From Diprion similis (taxonomy: Eukaryota > Arthropoda > Insecta > Hymenoptera > Diprionidae): DNA of 64,000 bases. How positions within the stretch are numbered: position 1 is the first letter of the stretch; the number at the start of each line of letters is the position of its first letter. The DNA is taken from positions 12,070,493 to 12,134,492 of the forward strand of contig NC_060115.1 in assembly GCF_021155765.1 (NCBI RefSeq), written 5' to 3'. The position numbers were made by a program, and so were the translations under genes. Under the pieces are notes generated by a model. It had not been told where the DNA came from and did not search any database. It worked only from the letters and a program-made list of their open reading frames with translations. Below, in pieces: positions 60,570 to 64,000 of this stretch.

Positions 60570-63480
60570 TTAAATTTTGTATTTACTCTCCCCTCAGAGG
60601 GGTGGAAAATGTGATGGGCGTGCTGTTATACTGTATTCGTTGAACTTAATCATCCTTCTGTCCTTTGGCTTCCTGATCATCTCCCCCGTCACTGTATCAT
60701 ATCGACAAATTTCTTTTCGTTGATTTTTTTTATTTTTTTTTTATTATTCGTGACAAGTCGCTCCTGTATTCCCATATTACTATTCCTGATGAGTGAGAAC
60801 ATAATTTACGCGCGTAAAAAAGAGGACCAGTATTGTGGAACTTGTAAATACCTGACAGTGTTGAGGTCTGAATCTGGATCACAGTGCGAGCTTCAGTTTG
60901 AGCTAAAAGCGTTTGAGCGACTTGGGCTCTTGCGCTGTATCGAAGACGTCCCGAAATAATCCGGTGCAGCAAGCAGCGGCTTTGTACATCCGGCATACAA
61001 TTTCAGCCTCACGTTATCTATTGTCTATTAATAATCCTTTCTGAAGTATCGGACAACTGTTGGATAGAATAAGCAAACGCCGACAAAAAAATGAGGCTGC
61101 ACGTGGCGCAGGATCCAGCTGCAGGTGCCCCGGAAGATGGTCAAAACTGATTAAAGGATTACACACACGGTGAACCACGCGATGAATTTTATACATATAT
61201 GCAGTGAAAAAGTATAGTGAGATAAGTGGAAACGTGGTATATCTTACCAACAATATCCGTCGACAAAATATCTGAGTAAAGAAACGGATAGAGAGAAAGA
61301 GAGAGAGAGAGATATACACACACACGTGTAAGAAGAGAATTCTGCAAGGGAAACTTGGAGACATTTTTATCCAGGCGATGCGGTTGGCGGTGCGGACGAC
61401 TTTCGAAGCCAGCAAGAAAGCCGGTCGTCTTCGTTAAACGCTACCATTTCCAGTAAGTGATGCGGTACCTACATATTCATATACAAGAACTTACATGCAG
61501 TTTCAGAATCGTGAAAGGCGTGCCAGGCTGACGTTACGCCTTCAAAACGTATGATAATCTTTATCGTTATGTTATTTTGGACGCGCTAGATAGGAAAAAA
61601 AATCGTGACACGAAAATCTGCTTAATAGTCGCGATCCTGGATGCGGTTTCACCGATAAACTTAACCGTTACGAAACGTAAATGAGTTCCTCGGTTTCGTT
61701 GCGTACAGATCGTTGCGTTACCCATTTTCAATTTTTTCGATTCAGCTTAACATCTCGGTTCCCACGCCATGTTCTTACTAGTATATAAATGTCCTACTAA
61801 AAACAAACCCGCAATGTCTGCGCACTTTCTTGTTCCCTTGTTTCTCTCAGTTTCCGGTGTGAACAGTAAACTTGCAACAACACTCCAACGAGCTTGTCCA
61901 TCGTTCCGTCCACCATGTTTTAGCAAATCAACATTCTTCTTCTTTTTCAGTGTCCTGAATTTAGGTGTGATGAAACTGTCGCATGTTCGCTAATTCGCCC
62001 TCCTCCCCAGTGATCGCAGGAATGACCTTATGTCGCAATTAATGCAATTAGCACGGCTTAATGCCTCGAGCTTGGGCTGTCAACTGGTAACCCACGTTCC
62101 CTGTGGTACTTGATATACACATTAAATGACCGCCAACCGCATGCGTGGGTCACTGCATTTATTGCTCACTATTATACATGTGAAATTTTTGCGGACACGG
62201 TTGACAAGGTCGTGAGAATTTTACCAAACGGTTCTAAGAGTTCCGCTTTTTTTTCAGCACGTTCATTCCAAACTTCCACTTTTAGCTTCTGACATGCTTC
62301 TCTTATAACAATTTCTTCAAAGCTTCGTGTAAACGGCGATTTTCAGTAGCTTGTAAATAAATTCAGATGAAAAAATTTCTAATCGTTCTCCAAATTATTT
62401 TTCAATTGCCAGTGAAGCATCACGCCTTCTATGGCTTTATATTATTATCAATGTCGTTCCGATTTTCAACTGTTCCCAGCTTTTAAGAGAGAAAGTGAAT
62501 TATTAGATCCTCGTTCCAATTTCGTACGCACATATCGAGAATGAGTACATACGTGCATGCGCTCTAGTCGCCTGCGACCTTTGCCGCCATTTATTAAGCA
62601 CATAGCATGATTCTGTTAGAGCTACAGAAAGCATAGTACACACACCTTACAAATTTTCTGCCTTACATACCCATGCTGGGTTGAAAAAGAGAAATTCCGC
62701 AGTTGCGCATGTTTTCACCGAGCAATCTCTTCTCCAGCATCTGAAATGAGCGTCAAAATACTAAAAATATAAATAAATGAGCAGTAAAATTGATCTATTG
62801 CATGCTTCTTCGTCCTGCTTTGCTTAAATCCCAGCATACCTCGCTTCGAGGTCTCGGATAAAGATTATAATAACTGTATACGTACATAACATCTGCTGGT
62901 CATTTCAAATTTATCGTTGGACACGCGAAACCTGAAAAAATATTCTCGACGTGTCATGGATCCAAGTTGATATAAAGAAGTTCTAGAAATACGCTTACCA
63001 AAGTTATTTTGATTGAAATAATTATACCTATAAGGCTGCACACCTTCGAATTTCTAGCCAATTACCGTCCTCTTTCCCTATCGTGACCTGTACGATCCGA
63101 AGGTATCTTCGTGCTCATAACAATGCAGATACTGGATGAATAAGAAAAATAATACGGTTTTTTGCAGTCTGTGGATAACATAAAGCGAATATTATGTAGG
63201 TATTGTTAGATCCTATTATGCTGAACCCAGAGCAACCGTGAAATATAACGCTACGCTATACTATAATTCTCGTCTTGAACGCTTGCCTGCGTCCTGTTTT
63301 CACGACCTTGGACCCACGGTATAAAGCCTCCACATTCCAACCGAGACAAACGACACACCCGCACTACGATCTCACGATCCTTAGATCCTCTCGATGCGTG
63401 CAATGCTGTATGCTCGGTGTTGCATGACCACCAATCGAACTGGGTACTAAGTATGACTTCGGTTATCATGAATATGCATG
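60570..63480. other. intergenic, no supportable gene
   Basis: Mixed AT-rich DNA. A GA/CA microsatellite lies at about 61289-61326. A consensus-like donor (CCA|GTAAGTG at about 61450) could belong to an untranslated exon, but nothing else supports one. Confidence 0.5.
61289..61326. repeat. (GA)n(CA)n microsatellite
   Basis: GA-rich dinucleotides are followed by a short CA run. Confidence 0.8.
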
Positions 63481-63497
63481 GATACGAAGCCGCGTAG

Positions 63498-63526
63498 TAT
63501 AAAAGCCTAGAGTTTCGACGTCATTG
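63498..63526 (+). promoter_or_regulatory. candidate TATA/initiator core promoter
   Basis: TATAAAAG at 63498-63505 is followed about 23 bases later by TCATTG (63521-63526), which resembles the arthropod initiator. The spacing is right for a core promoter. Confidence 0.45.
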
Positions 63527-63578
63527 AGAAGGGGTAGCATTTGACATACCTGCAGGAGGATGTAGGAATTCGTGGACC

Positions 63579-63797
63579 ATGACTTACAGCTTTTCAGAAA
63601 TCATGCAGAACCCGCAGCTAAGGAACACGAGCACCGAGTTAGGGTTCCTGAGAACCACTGATGGTACCATTCCGAAAAAAAATCTTCTATTTGGACAAAT
63701 CTCGTTTCATCTTCCTTCTGTAGTGCTGCTCGAAATCGGGCTTAATTTTGGGCTAGAGGAATTTTATCGTCGAAGAATTCTCTTTTCTCAATGCTAA
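63579..63797 (+). CDS. possible first coding exon of an unrecognised gene
   Basis: A 72-codon open frame begins at the first ATG after the candidate promoter (MTYSFSEIMQNPQLRNTSTE) and ends with a stop at 63797. I do not recognise it. The early part is hydrophilic, and the later part may be read-through into an intron, since a weak donor-like GTACC lies at about 63663. The evidence is the promoter position only; a chance frame is possible. Confidence 0.25.
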   Translation: MTYSFSEIMQNPQLRNTSTELGFLRTTDGTIPKKNLLFGQISFHLPSVVLLEIGLNFGLEEFYRRRILFSQC

Positions 63798-64000
63798 ATA
63801 AGTTAAGTCGGTAGAATATAACATATAACCATATGTAGTATAGTGTATGTGCAGTTAAACCTTCAGTCTTAAGTCGCTTGGTCTGCAGCTCTTCGTTTTA
63901 ACGTCTAAAAGACGTCGCGGCGTAGTTGTGCGTCACTCCACCGTCTCTTGATACGTATGTCGAGTGTGCACCAATATGCATGCACACTTATACCCATACT

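Noticed and set aside
1-64000. CRISPR arrays, bacterial operons, ribosome binding sites
   Set aside because: There are no regularly spaced repeats and the genes are spliced, so prokaryotic feature types do not apply.

Overview
The window looks like a piece of an insect nuclear chromosome. It is AT-rich, its genes have short GT/AG introns and long AT-rich intergenic gaps, and it carries an insect-type mitochondrial insertion whose gene order is ND6-CytB-tRNA-Ser(UCN)-ND1. A short (TTAGG)-like tract and the overall gene style would fit Hymenoptera (perhaps a sawfly or wasp). That placement is a guess, because I could not align anything.

Four conserved protein genes can be built exon by exon. 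(1) An M6 proteolipid gene lies on the minus strand at 13174-16086, with an alternative 5' coding exon at 15569-15716. (2) An orotate phosphoribosyltransferase gene lies on the minus strand at 21320-23724. It resembles the N-terminal half of animal UMP synthase, but I find no OMP decarboxylase half. (3) An SLC38A11-like amino-acid transporter with seven coding exons lies on the minus strand at 41437-52103. (4) A DPY19-type C-mannosyltransferase with nine coding exons lies on the plus strand at 53902-57391. Genes 3 and 4 are divergent, about 1.8 kb apart, and all their splice phases close without a frame error.

The most unusual part is 30.5-36.0 kb. It is an imperfect palindrome of more than 2.3 kb per arm around a spacer of about 0.3 kb. 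Each arm carries an intact two-exon gene for a 131-residue secreted protein of unknown family, and the two genes are transcribed away from each other. Signal-peptide exons are identical and introns nearly so, while the second exons and 3' regions differ, mostly by amino-acid replacements. The right arm ends at about 35986. Mitochondrial DNA (a numt) lies directly beside it, up to about 37830, with an internal CytB deletion.

The remaining DNA is mostly non-coding and rich in small non-autonomous elements. These include a MITE with 8-9 bp target duplications (24643-24823), a hAT-like MITE carrying a 31-C run (48535-48798), fold-back elements (7951-8230 and 42412-42712), and a two-part fold-back cassette present twice in opposite orientation (26679-27036 and 43056-43426). 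Two fragments share one transposon-like sequence (27199-27802 and 38690-38915). Three large gaps hold no gene I can defend: 1-13.1 kb, 27.8-30.4 kb and 57.4-63.5 kb. A TATA-box promoter with a short open frame near 63.5 kb may be the start of a gene that runs out of the window.
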